A DNA stretch of 64,000 bases from Vibrio injensis (GCF_001895205.1 NZ_BDJF01000027.1:248001-312000), one strand, 5' to 3'. Numbered from the stretch's first letter, positions 1 to 11,157 are shown. Notes: a model not told the origin generated them from the sequence alone. Numbers and translations are program-made.

Positions 1-75
1 TTTTATTTACCCGCCCATCCCGTCGTCGTTACTCACAAACGGTGACTCACCAATAAGTAAAAGCACGCGAGCGAT

Positions 76-111
76 AAAACGGCCCCTAAGTCTACACTGA
101 GGGGCCGTTTT
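76..111. terminator. Bidirectional intrinsic terminator
   Basis: A 12-bp perfect stem (76-87 with 100-111) has a 12-nt loop. An A-run opens the left arm and a T-run closes the right arm, so it can end transcription in both directions. It lies just past the 3' end of the minus-strand chemoreceptor and probably also serves a gene beyond the left edge. Confidence 0.8.
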
Positions 112-168
112 AATGATCGATTAGGTCATGCATGCCTTGCAAAGCAAAGCAAAGGCGGTAAGCGTCGA

Positions 169-2055
169 TTAACTCACTTTAAACGTTGCCACTTTTGCAC
201 TCAACTCAGCGGCTTGCTGCTTCAACTGATTGGATTGACTCAAACTATCTTCAGCCCCCACCACTAGCTGCTCAGTCACATCTTTAATCGCCGTCACATT
301 TTGAGTGATTTCACCCGTCACATGCGTTTGTTCCTCTGCTGCTGTGGCGATCTGAGTCGCCATATCACTGATCAAAGCAACAGCGGCATTAATTTCTTCT
401 AATGCATGCGTTGCTTTATCAGCATCATCGACCGAATTATTCGCCAAACTTGAACTGCTTTCCATCAATGTAACGGCACGCTTGGTCGTCTCTTGCAGCG
501 TATCAATGGTCGATTTTATCTCTTCTGTTGAGGTATGAGTGCGCTGTGATAATACTCGAACTTCATCAGCAACCACCGCAAAACCTCGCCCTTGATCGCC
601 TGCTCGCGCCGCTTCAATCGCTGCATTTAACGCCAATAGGTTCGTTTGTTCAGCAATGCCTTGAATGGTCGCTAATACGGTTGAGATTTCTTGTGCATGT
701 TGATTGAGAGCCGAAATAACCGAGCTGGCTTGTGATACCTCTTTAGCAAGATGATGAATCGACGACTTGGTATTAAGCACTAAAGTACGACCATTATTGG
801 TGCTGGTCGCTGAGTTCATTGCCGCTTGAGCCGTTTGCTCAGCGTGAGAGGCAATTTCCTGCGTCGCTGATGCCATTTCAGTCACCGCTGTAGCAACCAT
901 GGTGATTTCTTGCTGTTGAAGACTTAATTCAGAAGCCGATTGGTTAGCTCGCTGAGCGCCATGCTCAGACTGCGCGGTTAATTGCTCAGATTGCTGACGA
1001 ATATGACCAATCAGTTGCTGTAAACTTGCCACAAAGGTATTGAAGCTTTCCGCTAATTTTCCTACTTCATCGTTATTTTCAACCTGAATTCGCTGAGTTA
1101 AATCACCGCTACCATTGGCGATTTGCTCTAAGGCATGCGAAACATTGCTTAACGGACGGAACAAAATATTACACAACACATTAAATAAGACCGTACAAAC
1201 AACGACAACTAAAAAGGTAACTAACAACTGCCCCCAGAGCGCATCAAAGAGAGGGGCAATCAACGATGAATAATTGATAACAATCACTGTACTTAGCGCT
1301 GTACCTTCAATCGCTCGTGCAAATAGTACATTCTCTTCACCATTGATCATCACTTTACTGTATTGACCAGACCGCTGTGCTGCTTGAATATCCCGAAAAT
1401 TCAGTCCCAATTCACTGACATTTTTATTCAATAACTGAGTATTTGCATGAGTAAAAACATTGCCTTGTTGATTAGCAATAAACATATAACCAGAGCCGGG
1501 CAAAATGGTTTGCTTCATACTATTAAGAATATCAGTGATCTCCACATCGGCACCAAGTACTAATGTTTGACCATGTAAGTTGATCGCTTTACCAAGAGAG
1601 ACCACGTTGGCTCCAGTCGCAGCGGCTACGGTAGGATTATCCATAAATACGGCATTGGGGTTAGCTTTAGCGTTAATGTACCATCCCCATTGACGAGGAT
1701 CGTTATTGCCTGGTGGTAAAACGACACCATTGGCATTCTGTTGTGAGCCATCAGGATAGGCTAAAAATACATTGTCGAAATCCGCGGAGTGCTTAACTTG
1801 TTTAAGGTGGGTAACAATCGCCTCTGGTTTCACCTCCTGTGATAAAGAAGTCAGCGCACGCTCTTTAGAGACTAGCCAATCAGAAACGTATTGATTATAA
1901 GAAGAGGTCGCACTTTGCAAACGTTGTTCGATTTCGATATCCAATCGCCCGAGTGCAGCATTAAACGATACGGCCTCAACCAATACACCACCAACAATGA
2001 TGGCAATACTGGCTGAGATAGCCAACTTATTCTTTAGTGAAAGGTTTTTAAACAT
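169..2055 (-). CDS. Methyl-accepting chemotaxis protein (double-Cache type sensor)
   Basis: A 628-residue transmembrane chemoreceptor. TM1 is at about residues 10-30, followed by an extracytoplasmic sensor of about 240 residues that looks like a dCache domain (conserved aromatic and Asp-rich stretches, [10 protein letters not shown]). TM2 is at about 270-300, then HAMP, then a long helical signalling hairpin. The hairpin tip contains [20 protein letters not shown], the hallmark CheA/CheW-contacting region of MCPs. The ligand cannot be read from the sequence; dCache receptors often sense amino acids or other small organics. It is monocistronic, flanked by a terminator and by an A+T-rich upstream region. 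There is no C-terminal CheR-tethering pentapeptide. Confidence 0.95.
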   Translation of the reverse strand: MFKNLSLKNKLAISASIAIIVGGVLVEAVSFNAALGRLDIEIEQRLQSATSSYNQYVSDWLVSKERALTSLSQEVKPEAIVTHLKQVKHSADFDNVFLAYPDGSQQNANGVVLPPGNNDPRQWGWYINAKANPNAVFMDNPTVAAATGANVVSLGKAINLHGQTLVLGADVEITDILNSMKQTILPGSGYMFIANQQGNVFTHANTQLLNKNVSELGLNFRDIQAAQRSGQYSKVMINGEENVLFARAIEGTALSTVIVINYSSLIAPLFDALWGQLLVTFLVVVVCTVLFNVLCNILFRPLSNVSHALEQIANGSGDLTQRIQVENNDEVGKLAESFNTFVASLQQLIGHIRQQSEQLTAQSEHGAQRANQSASELSLQQQEITMVATAVTEMASATQEIASHAEQTAQAAMNSATSTNNGRTLVLNTKSSIHHLAKEVSQASSVISALNQHAQEISTVLATIQGIAEQTNLLALNAAIEAARAGDQGRGFAVVADEVRVLSQRTHTSTEEIKSTIDTLQETTKRAVTLMESSSSLANNSVDDADKATHALEEINAAVALISDMATQIATAAEEQTHVTGEITQNVTAIKDVTEQLVVGAEDSLSQSNQLKQQAAELSAKVATFKVS

Positions 2056-2291
2056 ACGCTATCCCCGTTATGACCTTGTCGTGCTTCGTGTGAGAAGCTC
2101 TTATTTATTTGTTTTCGGTAATCTTGCATTATAATTTTTAGGCTAGAAATAAATGAGAGACTCTCTACGAAATGGTTTATTCGCATCAAAAAATTATAGT
2201 TCATGATCGAGAAAGATTAACGATTTGGGTCGATTGTGTGAGTAAGGTAGAAAAACTGGGCATCCATGAGTCATGGCTATAACACAAAAAA
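2056..2291. other. Intergenic region upstream of the chemoreceptor gene
   Basis: About 235 bp lie between the chemoreceptor start and the chitinase terminator. The region is A+T-rich and must hold the promoter for the minus-strand chemoreceptor. I see TGTGA half-sites (around 2088 and 2236) but no full CRP palindrome and no open frame worth calling. Confidence 0.5.
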
Positions 2292-2319
2292 ACAGGCTCT
2301 TCCCTAAGGGAGAGCCTGT
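2285..2319 (-). terminator. Intrinsic terminator of the chitinase gene
   Basis: A G+C-rich stem (2292-2304 with 2308-2319, one bulged base, 3-nt TAA loop) is followed on the minus strand by a run of seven T. It sits 43 bp past the chitinase stop codon. Confidence 0.85.
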
Positions 2320-2361
2320 CAGTTAATCACTCAGTGATCCCGTTGAGAGATCAATAAGGCA

Positions 2362-4908
2362 TTATTGAGTTGCACAGTCCGCAATGCCTACCTCTTTCCA
2401 TACCCCCCAAGCACCTGACTGAGCGGGATCATCCCCTTGTGTCCACCATTTGGCTTCCCACACTTTACCAGCCCATGTTACTTGACTCCCGCCGACATAA
2501 ACGGCAGAGACATTCCATAGATTATCGCACTGATCATTGTCGCCGGCCGCTAAAACAATAATCGATACTGACGCTGAACTACTCAGCTCTCCATCACTGA
2601 CCGTTACCGTAAAGTTAAGCGTGGTATCAACGGAATAAGAACCCGCGGTAAAGCTCAGTTGACTGCCATTGATCTGTACTTCCAGTCCAGTTGGTACTTG
2701 CCAATCAAAGCTCAAAGTCTCTTGCTGCGCATCGTAAGACGCCGACGCATCCACCAATACTTGTTCACCAGCAGTGACTTCAGAAGGCGCAGAAACAATC
2801 GCTACAGGGGGCGTATTTTCCACACCACCATCTTCGGCTTTAACGGTAATTTGAACCGTCGCGGAACCACTTGCTCCCTCATTGTCTGTCACAGTAAGCT
2901 TAAAACGTAAAGTTTCGGTTTGAGTGACTTCACCAATCGAAAAGCTTGCCTGTGCTTGATCCGCATGACTGAGTTGCACGGTTGGCCCAGCAATTTGTTC
3001 CCATAGATAACGGGCAATCGTGCCATCGGTATCTCTGGAAGCGCTGCCATCTAAGGTTACGGTCGCTGGAGCGACAACGGTTTGCGCCATACCTGCATCA
3101 GCAATTGGTGCACGATTAACTGGCGGGTTCGATCCTTGAGCAAGCCCTTCATGCTTGGCATTAAGAATATCGCCGTTATCCGCATCAATTTCCCATGAGA
3201 ATAAACCAGCTAAACCAAGCTGACGAACATAAGCCCCTTTGGCTTTAATCGAGCGCGGATCATCAAACGTAACCAATTCTCCTGTGGTGCGATTCCATAC
3301 CCAAGGTGCTTCGGCTTGGGCATCATAACCGTATTCAAAGCCATTAATCCCTTGGTTATTATCACCAATCATGTACGCTTTAAGGCCTTTATAATCAATG
3401 ACCCCATCTTCCCAGACTCCCTGAGCTGTTGAGCCCGTTAATTTGCCGGTCGCAACACCCGTCATCGGATCGGTAGGATCGGTCAACGAAGCAGGCATCA
3501 CACCTTGCCAACCTCGACCATACATCGCAGCCCCAAGGACCAGCTTATTGGCTGGTACACCTTGGGCTAGCAATAATTGAATTGCGTTATCCGCGGTGTA
3601 AGCAGGGCCTTTATACGGTTCACCGTTTTCATCGATTCCCGTTCCATCACACTGACCTGGGCGCATAAAGTTACCGCAATACAGTGCCGTTTGATGGCCA
3701 GGAACGTTATTCCAACCACCATAAAAATCGTAGGTCATCGCAAAAATATAATCCATATATTGAATTGCCTGACCATAATCGACTTTTTCTATTTTATCGA
3801 AACCGACACCTATCGCAGAAGTGAGCTCGTAAGAGCGCCCCGTCTCCGCTTCAAGTTCATCCAACATCACTCGTAACTCTTGCATTAAGGCAATATAAGC
3901 TGGTCCATCATTGATCGGATCGCCTAAATCAGGGGCAGCGCCATTACCACCGGGGAATTCCCAATCGATATCGATGCCATCATAAAACTTCCATGTCTGT
4001 AAAAAACGTTTCATCGATGCCACGAACGTATCGCGTTTCGCTTTGTCCGTGAAATCATAGAAAGGATCGGATAGCGTCCATCCGCCAACCGATGGCAAGA
4101 TTTTTAAGTCGGGATAACGCTGCTTAAGTGCCATTAACATCGCATAGTTACCCTTGATCGGTGAGCTATACTGATGCCCTGCTTGAGGAAAGCTTTTTTG
4201 GTATGCCGCCCAAGGATCGTGGATCACCACTTCGTAATCAGGGACTCCCTGACACGCCGTCATCAGGGCATTATAACTATTACCACCGACCGATTTGACC
4301 GACTCATTCGGACCACAAATAGGGATAAAACCATACAAGATATGCGTTAAGTTATGGGCTGGAATATTATCCACCGTATAATTACGACCATAAATGCCCC
4401 ACTCAACGAAATAGGTACCAACGACAGTATCAGGGTCCAGTGAATAGGATTTATTATTCGGATCAACGTTCATGGTCAGAGGTTCAAGGTGTGAACCATC
4501 GGTATCAGCCAGAATTAACTCTGCTGGCGCACTGGTCGTACACCCAGAATCATCACAGGCTGCAACTTGGAGTTGATAACGGCCACCTTTATCATAGGTA
4601 AAGTTGGCGGTGGTTTGACTGCCACTGATCGGCCCAGAGGCCACTTCCACACCATCAAATAAAATTTTATAAGTATGCCCGCGTTCACCGCTCCATTGAT
4701 TAAAGGTAATCGAAATAGGTGCTTGTTCTCGATACTGCACCATTTGGTGATAGCCCGCGGTCGTTTCCATTGCTAGCTGTATTTTAGAAAACTGCAGGTT
4801 ATTTGAGCCATATACATCAATATTTGGTGCGCTTGGCGCTGCGATTACCGTGCTAGTGAACGACAAGGCAAAAGCCATCCCCGCCGAACACAGAATAGTA
4901 CGCTTCAT
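2362..4908 (-). CDS. chiA2: Secreted GH18 chitinase with PKD-type and chitin-binding domains
   Basis: An 848-residue extracellular endochitinase. It has a Sec signal peptide (residues 1 to about 24), an N-terminal ChiA-type immunoglobulin-like domain (about 25-135), and a GH18 barrel (about 160-590) with the catalytic DxxDxDxE motif DGIDIDWEF, the acid/base being Glu317. Two PKD/Ig-like domains follow (about 597-690 and 700-790), then a C-terminal CBM5/12 module with the AKWWTQGDDP signature. It cleaves chitin beta-1,4 GlcNAc links by substrate-assisted catalysis. Length and domain order match, from memory, ChiA-2 (VCA0027) of V. cholerae, which also neighbours a UPF0319 gene and the INDY transporter. 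It is divergent from the UPF0319 gene. A chitooligosaccharide-responsive promoter is expected but not visible. Confidence 0.95.
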   Translation of the reverse strand: MKRTILCSAGMAFALSFTSTVIAAPSAPNIDVYGSNNLQFSKIQLAMETTAGYHQMVQYREQAPISITFNQWSGERGHTYKILFDGVEVASGPISGSQTTANFTYDKGGRYQLQVAACDDSGCTTSAPAELILADTDGSHLEPLTMNVDPNNKSYSLDPDTVVGTYFVEWGIYGRNYTVDNIPAHNLTHILYGFIPICGPNESVKSVGGNSYNALMTACQGVPDYEVVIHDPWAAYQKSFPQAGHQYSSPIKGNYAMLMALKQRYPDLKILPSVGGWTLSDPFYDFTDKAKRDTFVASMKRFLQTWKFYDGIDIDWEFPGGNGAAPDLGDPINDGPAYIALMQELRVMLDELEAETGRSYELTSAIGVGFDKIEKVDYGQAIQYMDYIFAMTYDFYGGWNNVPGHQTALYCGNFMRPGQCDGTGIDENGEPYKGPAYTADNAIQLLLAQGVPANKLVLGAAMYGRGWQGVMPASLTDPTDPMTGVATGKLTGSTAQGVWEDGVIDYKGLKAYMIGDNNQGINGFEYGYDAQAEAPWVWNRTTGELVTFDDPRSIKAKGAYVRQLGLAGLFSWEIDADNGDILNAKHEGLAQGSNPPVNRAPIADAGMAQTVVAPATVTLDGSASRDTDGTIARYLWEQIAGPTVQLSHADQAQASFSIGEVTQTETLRFKLTVTDNEGASGSATVQITVKAEDGGVENTPPVAIVSAPSEVTAGEQVLVDASASYDAQQETLSFDWQVPTGLEVQINGSQLSFTAGSYSVDTTLNFTVTVSDGELSSSASVSIIVLAAGDNDQCDNLWNVSAVYVGGSQVTWAGKVWEAKWWTQGDDPAQSGAWGVWKEVGIADCATQ

Positions 4909-5279
4909 ATCCGTCTCTCTTATGATTGGTTAAACATCTGAGACAGTATTTGATACTTGTGAGCGTTTGAAAAATGGAGTTCCAGAGTTTTCGAGGCACA
5001 ACGAGCAATGAATGGGACAGATTCAACGTGTTACATGCTAAAGGCAATCTTCAGCCAAAAAAACGGATTTTTTATCCTATAGAGTAGAAAAACGGCTATT
5101 TTGGGCTATGCTCGCATCGTTTCATATTGAGGGTAGGTAAGCGTATATTGAAGCGAATCGAAAGATGATATTTTGATGAACGCTCAGTGATTACCGATGT
5201 GAAAACTTGCTTTTATCACGGACAAGCGGCACCCTGACAGTCTTCCCTTCTTCAAGAAGTAATCAATAGGATAAAATAG
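4909..5279. other. Divergent promoter region between the chitinase and UPF0319 genes
   Basis: 371 bp without a credible gene. It must carry promoters in both directions. A GGATAAAATAG stretch just before 5280 gives the UPF0319 ribosome-binding site. TGTGA half-sites occur (around 4960 and 5200) but no symmetrical CRP operator. Confidence 0.5.
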
Positions 5280-5903
5280 ATGAATGCCATCAAGCCATTA
5301 TCGTGTCTTTTTGCGATTGTTTTTAGTGCGGCTACCCTAGCTAAAGTCACCATTGATATTCCTGATAGTATTAATATGTTGGTGGTTAATGGAGAGAAAC
5401 CTGCGGTTTCTGGCGGTTTTTTTTCTGCAAAAAAAACACTAACTTTAGAAGATGGACAACAACAGATCGTCTTTCGCTATCAACCTTATTTCACACAAGG
5501 TAATGATCGTATTCAAGTGGAAAGTGAAGTGATTGTTGCGACTTTTTCTGCGCAAGAGACCAATCTAACCTTTGATCTACCAACCTACCGTAACACCGTT
5601 GATGCGGAAAACAATATCCGCCATCTGACTTGGTCACTGCAAGATTCTAATGGGCAGTCTGTTGCTCTCCAGCAAGATCGACTGATCAAACCTGGAATGC
5701 AAATAGGGCGAAACTATCAACAAGAATTGTTGGAATACAATCGTACAGGAGGCCCCGCAGCCATCGTCACGACCACTTCAGCACCCGCCAACGTGAAAAC
5801 TCCACAGGCGATCGATAATACCGCCGAAGAGATGCTGTATTTCTGGTACAACAAGGCTGATGCCGCCACTCAAGAAAAGTTCAAACGCTTTATTAATCAG
5901 TAA
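5280..5903 (+). CDS. UPF0319 (DUF2057) periplasmic protein
   Basis: A 207-residue protein of the UPF0319/YccT family. Signal peptide at residues 1 to about 21 (cleavage near TLAK), then a beta-rich domain beginning VTIDIPDSINMLVVNGEK, typical of DUF2057. The function in the family is largely uncharacterised; E. coli YccT (CsgI) has been linked to curli inhibition, but transfer of that role to Vibrio is speculation. The C-terminus (about 180-207) contains a conserved WYNKADAATQEKFKRFI segment. A good AGGAT ribosome-binding site precedes the ATG. It is divergent from the chitinase and convergent with the INDY transporter, sharing a bidirectional terminator. Confidence 0.85.
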   Translation: MNAIKPLSCLFAIVFSAATLAKVTIDIPDSINMLVVNGEKPAVSGGFFSAKKTLTLEDGQQQIVFRYQPYFTQGNDRIQVESEVIVATFSAQETNLTFDLPTYRNTVDAENNIRHLTWSLQDSNGQSVALQQDRLIKPGMQIGRNYQQELLEYNRTGGPAAIVTTTSAPANVKTPQAIDNTAEEMLYFWYNKADAATQEKFKRFINQ

Positions 5904-5926
5904 CCATCGCGATATTCGCCCATAAT

Positions 5927-5962
5927 AAAACCCCAAGTATTCAGAGATAAACTTGGGGTTTT
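5927..5962. terminator. Bidirectional terminator between UPF0319 and INDY genes
   Basis: A 12-bp perfect stem (5927-5938 with 5951-5962) with a 12-nt loop, A-run on the left and T-run on the right, lies between two convergent genes. Confidence 0.9.
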
Positions 5963-5998
5963 ATCGTTTTCAACAACAGAGACGATGCGCTGTCCCGA

Positions 5999-7387
5999 TT
6001 AATTCCAGAATAACATCGCAATCGCTGATAAAATCACAATACAAGCGATGTTCAATGCCATTCCTACTCGCATCATTTCACTTTGCTTAATATGTCCTGT
6101 CGCAAAAACAATCGCATTCGGTGGCGTTGCTACAGGGAGCATGAAGGCACACGATGCCGCTATCGCAATCAACACCGACAGTATCACGGGTGAAACACCT
6201 AAAGCTTCAGCAACACCAGCAAACACCGGAATTAATAACGCGGCACTGGCCGTATTACTGGCAAACTCCGTTAAAAACACCACAAAAGCCGCTATCACGA
6301 TAACAATCAGTAAAATATTTAAGTCTGAAATCATCGAGCTCAGTTCATTGGCTAGAAATACACTGGTTCCAGTCTGTCTGAGAATATTACTAAGACAGAT
6401 ACCACCACCAAACAGCAGTAATACACCCCAGTCGGCGGTTTTTTCAATATCTTTCCAGTGAACCACTCGTGCAAAACAGACCAGAACAATCGCGCCTAAG
6501 GCGACAATCGTATCAAAGCTTTTAAAACCGCCAAGAAGTTCATTCACCGGTTTACTGAATATCCACAATGAAACGGTCAGGGCGAAAATGGCCAAAGTCA
6601 CTACTTTCCCTTTATCCCAACTCACCGTCTCGTGATTAAGCTCGAACTGGCCTTTTAGATCGGGTTTAAGCATCCAATAAAGCAGCAACATCGCAACAGG
6701 TAACATGACGATAGTTGTTGGTAAACCAAACTGCATCCACTCAGAGAAAGATAACCCGACTTGAGCCGCGGCAATCGCATTTGGAGGACTACCAACAATC
6801 GTTGCAATACCACCGATACTGGCACTATAAGCAATACCTAACAGCACAAATACATAAGTATTATGGCCTTTGTCTTGATCAACTTTACTTAAAATACCAA
6901 GCACTAAAGGCAGCATCATCGCCGCTGTGGCCGTATTACTGATCCACATTGACAGACCAGCCGTGACACCAAACAGCATGAACACCGCGACACTAAAGCG
7001 CCCACGTGCCAGTATTAACACTTTATCAGCAATGACTTTATCCAGCCCTTGACGATGCATCGCGGCCGCTAACGCAAATCCGCCTAAAAAGAGAAAGATG
7101 ATCGAGTTAGCAAAACTATTCAATGCAGCCTGAGTTTCAAATACTCCAAATATCACCGCTAATATCGGCACTAAAATCGCAGTTACCGTGACATGCAACG
7201 CTTCGGTTAACCATAGCACAGCGATAAACGCTAAAATGCTCAATCCAAGGACGACATTAGGGGCAAAAGGTAAGGTATTCAGTAGGATAAAAAACAGGGC
7301 AATATCCGCTAACACAATCAAGCTGTTGCGGTTGAATAACCATTCTCGGGTATTGTTGGGCAATGGGACATTCTCGTTTCGATTCAT
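5999..7387 (-). CDS. indY: DASS/SLC13 family Na+:dicarboxylate symporter (VcINDY orthologue)
   Basis: A 462-residue inner-membrane transporter with about 11 hydrophobic segments. It carries the two Ser-Asn-Thr signature motifs that form the Na+ and carboxylate sites: SNT at 150-152 within [13 protein letters not shown], and SNT at 376-378 within [14 protein letters not shown]. Length and position of the first motif equal those of the structurally characterised V. cholerae VcINDY (VCA0025), which imports succinate, malate and fumarate with Na+ by an elevator mechanism. It is convergent with the UPF0319 gene. Function by orthology is strong; substrate range in this organism is inferred. Confidence 0.95.
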   Translation of the reverse strand: MNRNENVPLPNNTREWLFNRNSLIVLADIALFFILLNTLPFAPNVVLGLSILAFIAVLWLTEALHVTVTAILVPILAVIFGVFETQAALNSFANSIIFLFLGGFALAAAMHRQGLDKVIADKVLILARGRFSVAVFMLFGVTAGLSMWISNTATAAMMLPLVLGILSKVDQDKGHNTYVFVLLGIAYSASIGGIATIVGSPPNAIAAAQVGLSFSEWMQFGLPTTIVMLPVAMLLLYWMLKPDLKGQFELNHETVSWDKGKVVTLAIFALTVSLWIFSKPVNELLGGFKSFDTIVALGAIVLVCFARVVHWKDIEKTADWGVLLLFGGGICLSNILRQTGTSVFLANELSSMISDLNILLIVIVIAAFVVFLTEFASNTASAALLIPVFAGVAEALGVSPVILSVLIAIAASCAFMLPVATPPNAIVFATGHIKQSEMMRVGMALNIACIVILSAIAMLFWN

Positions 7388-7675
7388 TATTATTTTTCCT
7401 TATCGGGCCAAACGGCAGCCAACATGATCCCATAGATTCAAACGAGAGGATAATTATTATTGCGAAATTGTTAACCTTATCAAAACTATGGGCAACAATT
7501 TAACAGCTTGAAATGAATGCGCTTCTCAGCACGAAAATCATTAACAAAGTTTGCACAACAAAGCGTGACTTAAACAAAGGTTCCCCCTTAGCAAAAGAGA
7601 GATTTTATGGATTGGCTATTCTCGCTCTTGCTTATCTATGAAAGAATGAAAACTCTCTCCATTGGAAGGTCCATC

Positions 7676-8632
7676 ATGCAAGCGCTCATCACTCAACTGC
7701 AATTTTCCGCCTCCATTACCGGCCCGATTTGTTTAATGTTACTGTTGGGGGTATTACTCAAGCGTGTGCAGTTGATTAACGATAATTTTATTGATGTCGC
7801 CTCAAAACTGGTTTTTCAAGTCACACTCCCGGCGATGCTTTTTCTCAGTATTGTCGGTGCCGAGCATGACTTCTCTTCCAGTCTGGCCTTGATTGTGTTT
7901 GGTCTCATTGCCAATTTTATTTTTTTCTTGTTTACCTGCTGGATGACTCAGCGACACTTTCATCATCCTCAAGATCAAGGCGTCATTATTCAAGGTGGCT
8001 TTCGAGCCAATACCGCAATCATAGGTTTGGCATATGTTGCTAATTTATACGGTAATAGTGGCGTCGCATTAGCCGCGATTTATGTCGCAACAACCACTGT
8101 CTTATATAATATTCAAGCAGTGATCGCCTTAACGCCAAAAGGCGAAGCACAAGGCACGAAGGCACTCACAACGATACTCAAAACATTGACGAAGAACCCG
8201 TTGATTATCGCTATCCTACTTGGGGTATTGTGTTATGCGATTGCGCTACCGATCCCTACCATGATCAGCGAAGCTGGACACTATTTTGCCAATATGACTC
8301 TGCCTCTTGCTTTGCTCTGCACTGGTGGCTCACTGAATATCCAATCACTAAAAAATGATTCCCGATCGACTTGGTTTGCAACTCGCTACAAACTGCTTTG
8401 GTCACCGCTGTTAATCACAAGCGCTGCATTATTGTTTGGCTTTCGGGGTATGGATGTTGGGATTATTCTATTAATGACTGGGGCACCAACTGCTGCCGCA
8501 AGCTATGTTATGGCCAGAGCGATGGGAGGAAATGCACCACTCGCCGCCAATATTATCGCCTTAACGACAGTGTTTTCTTTTATCAGTTGTACCTTAGGGA
8601 TTTTCTTACTCTCAAGCTTGGCACTAATTTGA
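7676..8632 (+). CDS. AEC-family permease (auxin efflux carrier type)
   Basis: A 318-residue integral membrane protein with about 10 hydrophobic helices and the AEC pattern of two half-repeats, including GFRANTAIIGLAYVANLYG and APTAAASYVMARAMGGN. AEC members export or import organic acids or related anions (for example malonate or malate permeases); the substrate here is unknown. The open frame extends to 7607, but ATG 7676 is preferred: GGAAGG lies 6 nt upstream and the protein then has normal family length, starting with its first membrane helix. It is an isolated gene between INDY and glgB and convergent with glgB. Confidence 0.85.
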   Translation: MQALITQLQFSASITGPICLMLLLGVLLKRVQLINDNFIDVASKLVFQVTLPAMLFLSIVGAEHDFSSSLALIVFGLIANFIFFLFTCWMTQRHFHHPQDQGVIIQGGFRANTAIIGLAYVANLYGNSGVALAAIYVATTTVLYNIQAVIALTPKGEAQGTKALTTILKTLTKNPLIIAILLGVLCYAIALPIPTMISEAGHYFANMTLPLALLCTGGSLNIQSLKNDSRSTWFATRYKLLWSPLLITSAALLFGFRGMDVGIILLMTGAPTAAASYVMARAMGGNAPLAANIIALTTVFSFISCTLGIFLLSSLALI

Positions 8633-8734
8633 TAAACATAATGTAAGGATGTTGAATGAGGCGGATTTTTTGCGAACTGCCTCTCAGTTGCAATTTGCAA
8701 ATGCAATTATGAAACACGACGCTATAAAACTGCG

Positions 8735-8759
8735 AAAATCAGCTAATTTTGCTGATTTT
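8735..8759. other. Hairpin downstream of the AEC permease
   Basis: A 9-bp perfect inverted repeat (8735-8743 with 8751-8759, 7-nt loop) ends in a short T-run. It may be a weak first terminator for the permease mRNA. Confidence 0.4.
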
Positions 8760-8869
8760 GCCACCAAAAAATATTGGCACGGTAATTGTATTGTAATAAG
8801 TGACCCTTTTAAGCCGAGGGTCACCTAGCCAACTGACGTTGTTAGTGAATATTTTGTTCACAAATAGAT

Positions 8870-8903
8870 AGCCAGCCGCCCAATTGCGACTGGCTTTTTT
8901 TTG
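8870..8903 (+). terminator. Intrinsic terminator at the convergent AEC/glgB junction
   Basis: A 10-bp stem with one mismatch (AGCCAG-rich arms 8870-8879 and 8886-8895) and a 6-nt loop is followed on the plus strand by eight T. It abuts the 3' end of glgB. Plus-strand polarity suits the AEC transcript. Confidence 0.75.
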
Positions 8904-11102
8904 CTAATTCAGTTTGTAAAATAGCGTCGCTAACGGTGGAATACGTAACCGCAATGATTGCGCTAACCCTTCGCTTGGCACACGATCGCTGTTGACGACC
9001 GATAAGACGTCAAAACCACTCCCGCCATACCGCTTTTCATCCGTATTCAATAGCAATTGATAAGTGGCCGAGACAGGAACACCTAAACGAAACGCTTCGT
9101 GCGGTACTGGCGTAAAATTGGTGATCACCAACACGCGCTCACCTGCACTATTGATCCGTTCATGAGCGATAATGCTCGCATCAGCCGCATCTTGTAGACG
9201 CCATTCAAACCCTTGAGGATCACAATCCAGTTCGTGCAGCGCACTGTGTGTACGATACAGCTGATTCAAATCGCGGACTAAGTTCTGTACCCCTTTATGA
9301 CGCTCAAACTCCAACAAAAACCATTGCAGTTGATCATCGTGGTTCCACTCCCCCGTTTGTGCGAATTCAGCGCCCATAAAGTTAAGTTTCTTACCTGGTT
9401 GACCATACATGTAACCCAAATAGGCACGCATATTCGCGGTTTGCTGCCATTCATCACCGGGCATTTTGTAAATCAACGACTGTTTACCGTATACCACTTC
9501 ATCGTGTGACAGCGATAAAACATAGTTTTCACTAAAGGCATAAATTAATGGGAAGGTTAAGGTATTGTGATGATATTTACGATGCACCGGATCTTCTTTG
9601 ATATAAGAAAGGCTGTCGTGCATCCACCCCATATTCCACTTAAAGCCAAAACCTAACCCCCCAACAAAGGTTGGTGCAGAAACGCCAGGGAAAGCCGTTG
9701 ACTCTTCAGCAATGGTCATGGCATTCGGGAAATGCTTGTACACCTCTTCATTCATCCATTTCAACATCGCGATCGCGTCGTAATTTTCACGTCCCCCATC
9801 AACATTTGGGATCCATTGATCATGACTGCGCGAGTAATCGAGATAAAGCATAGAAGCAACAGCATCGACTCGTATGCCATCAATATGGAACATCTCGAAC
9901 CAATAGAGCGCGTTAGACACCAAGAAGCGCCGCACATGTTCACGGCCTAAATCATAAATATAGGAATTCCAATCTTGATGCCAGCCACGGCGAGGATCAG
10001 GATCGTGATACAGCGGCGTACCATCAAAATTCGCTAATCCATGGGAATCGGATGGAAAATGAGCTGGAACCCAATCGAGCACCACTCCAATTTGCGCCTG
10101 ATGGCACTGATCGACAAAATATTTAAAATCATCCGGCGTACCATAACGACTGGTTGGGGCGAATAGTCCTATCGGTTGATATCCCCAAGACCCATAAAAG
10201 GGATGCTCAGAAACTGGCATTAACTCTACGTGGGTATAGCCCATATCCACCAAATAAGGTACTAGCTGATCAGCCAATTCACGATAAGTTAAAAAACGCC
10301 CGTCTTCACCGCGCTTCCAAGACCCCGGATGCAGCTCGTAAAAAGACAGTGCTTGTTTACGCTTTTCGGAAACAGGGCGCTGTTGCCATTGAGTATCTTG
10401 CCATTGATAGCGGCGATGATCGTAAGTCACAGAAGCTAAAGAAGGATACTGCTCAGCGTAGAAACCCCATGGATCAGCCTTATGAGGTAAGCCTTCCCCA
10501 TGAGGACCTTTCAGTTCGAATTTATATTGTGTTCCTTCGGGTAAATTAGGAATGAATAACCCCCAGATCCCGTAATCAAGACGTTGCATCGGATGACGAC
10601 GCCCATCCCAATGGTTAAAGGCACCGATTAAACTGCAAGCTGAAGCATGAGGCGCATAGACTAAAAAACGAGTGCCGCTGATCTGATGTCCATCACGCTC
10701 TAAGGTAACAAATTGTGCTCCCATATGATGGTACATCTGCTTGGGCGTATGCAGCTGTTCAAATTCAGCATATAAGGAATGATATTGGTAAGGGTCATCA
10801 ATGATTTGCTCTGTGCCGGCCCAATCAACCGCCAGCTGGTAATGGGTAAACCGCAGATCATGATCGGATTTTAGGATAAACCCACCGAACTCATCACGCT
10901 CTAAGGCGATTCTTGGTTGCCCTTCTAAGATCAGCTCAACCTTATCTGCATTAGGAAGCCATACCCGCAATGCTCCTTGCTCTTGTGGAAGATAAGGGCC
11001 CAGAAAGGCAAAGGGATCGGCACATGCAGCATGCAATAATTGTTGATAGGTCTGCTGTAACTTAACGATTTTTTTCAGCGGTTTCTTTTTTACGGGGTTC
11101 AA
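8904..11102 (-). CDS. glgB: 1,4-alpha-glucan branching enzyme
   Basis: A 732-residue glycogen branching enzyme (GH13). An N-terminal extension and CBM48 modules (about 30-240) precede the (beta/alpha)8 barrel with nucleophile Asp413 in [11 protein letters not shown], acid/base Glu466 in TIAEESTAF, and the [10 protein letters not shown] motif. A C-terminal beta domain follows. Asp413 and Glu466 are both shifted +8 from the E. coli catalytic pair, as expected for an orthologue. The start codon is TTG (11100-11102) with AGGAG 8 nt upstream; no ATG is available nearby. It transfers alpha-1,4 segments to alpha-1,6 positions. It lies downstream of malP-malQ on the same strand with a terminator-like hairpin just ahead of it. 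Confidence 0.96.
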   Translation of the reverse strand: MNPVKKKPLKKIVKLQQTYQQLLHAACADPFAFLGPYLPQEQGALRVWLPNADKVELILEGQPRIALERDEFGGFILKSDHDLRFTHYQLAVDWAGTEQIIDDPYQYHSLYAEFEQLHTPKQMYHHMGAQFVTLERDGHQISGTRFLVYAPHASACSLIGAFNHWDGRRHPMQRLDYGIWGLFIPNLPEGTQYKFELKGPHGEGLPHKADPWGFYAEQYPSLASVTYDHRRYQWQDTQWQQRPVSEKRKQALSFYELHPGSWKRGEDGRFLTYRELADQLVPYLVDMGYTHVELMPVSEHPFYGSWGYQPIGLFAPTSRYGTPDDFKYFVDQCHQAQIGVVLDWVPAHFPSDSHGLANFDGTPLYHDPDPRRGWHQDWNSYIYDLGREHVRRFLVSNALYWFEMFHIDGIRVDAVASMLYLDYSRSHDQWIPNVDGGRENYDAIAMLKWMNEEVYKHFPNAMTIAEESTAFPGVSAPTFVGGLGFGFKWNMGWMHDSLSYIKEDPVHRKYHHNTLTFPLIYAFSENYVLSLSHDEVVYGKQSLIYKMPGDEWQQTANMRAYLGYMYGQPGKKLNFMGAEFAQTGEWNHDDQLQWFLLEFERHKGVQNLVRDLNQLYRTHSALHELDCDPQGFEWRLQDAADASIIAHERINSAGERVLVITNFTPVPHEAFRLGVPVSATYQLLLNTDEKRYGGSGFDVLSVVNSDRVPSEGLAQSLRLRIPPLATLFYKLN

Positions 11103-11133
11103 TATACTTACTCCTAACCAAGACTCTCAAAAG

Positions 11134-11157
11134 GAAAAACGCCCGCTAAGTGCGGGC
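11134..11157 (-). terminator. Terminator or attenuator hairpin between malQ and glgB
   Basis: A GCCCGC/GCGGGC stem (11141-11146 with 11152-11157) with a 5-nt loop is followed on the minus strand by five T (11135-11139). It lies about 240 nt past malQ and only 20 nt ahead of the glgB ribosome-binding site, so it could end the malPQ message or attenuate glgB. Confidence 0.65.

Noticed and set aside
2370..3876. Plus-strand frames of 60-99 codons opposite the chitinase gene
   Set aside because: Shadows of the chitinase coding strand with no ribosome-binding site or recognisable product.
4950..5215. CRP site upstream of the chitinase gene
   Set aside because: Only TGTGA half-sites are present, not at the 6-bp spacing needed for a CRP dimer.
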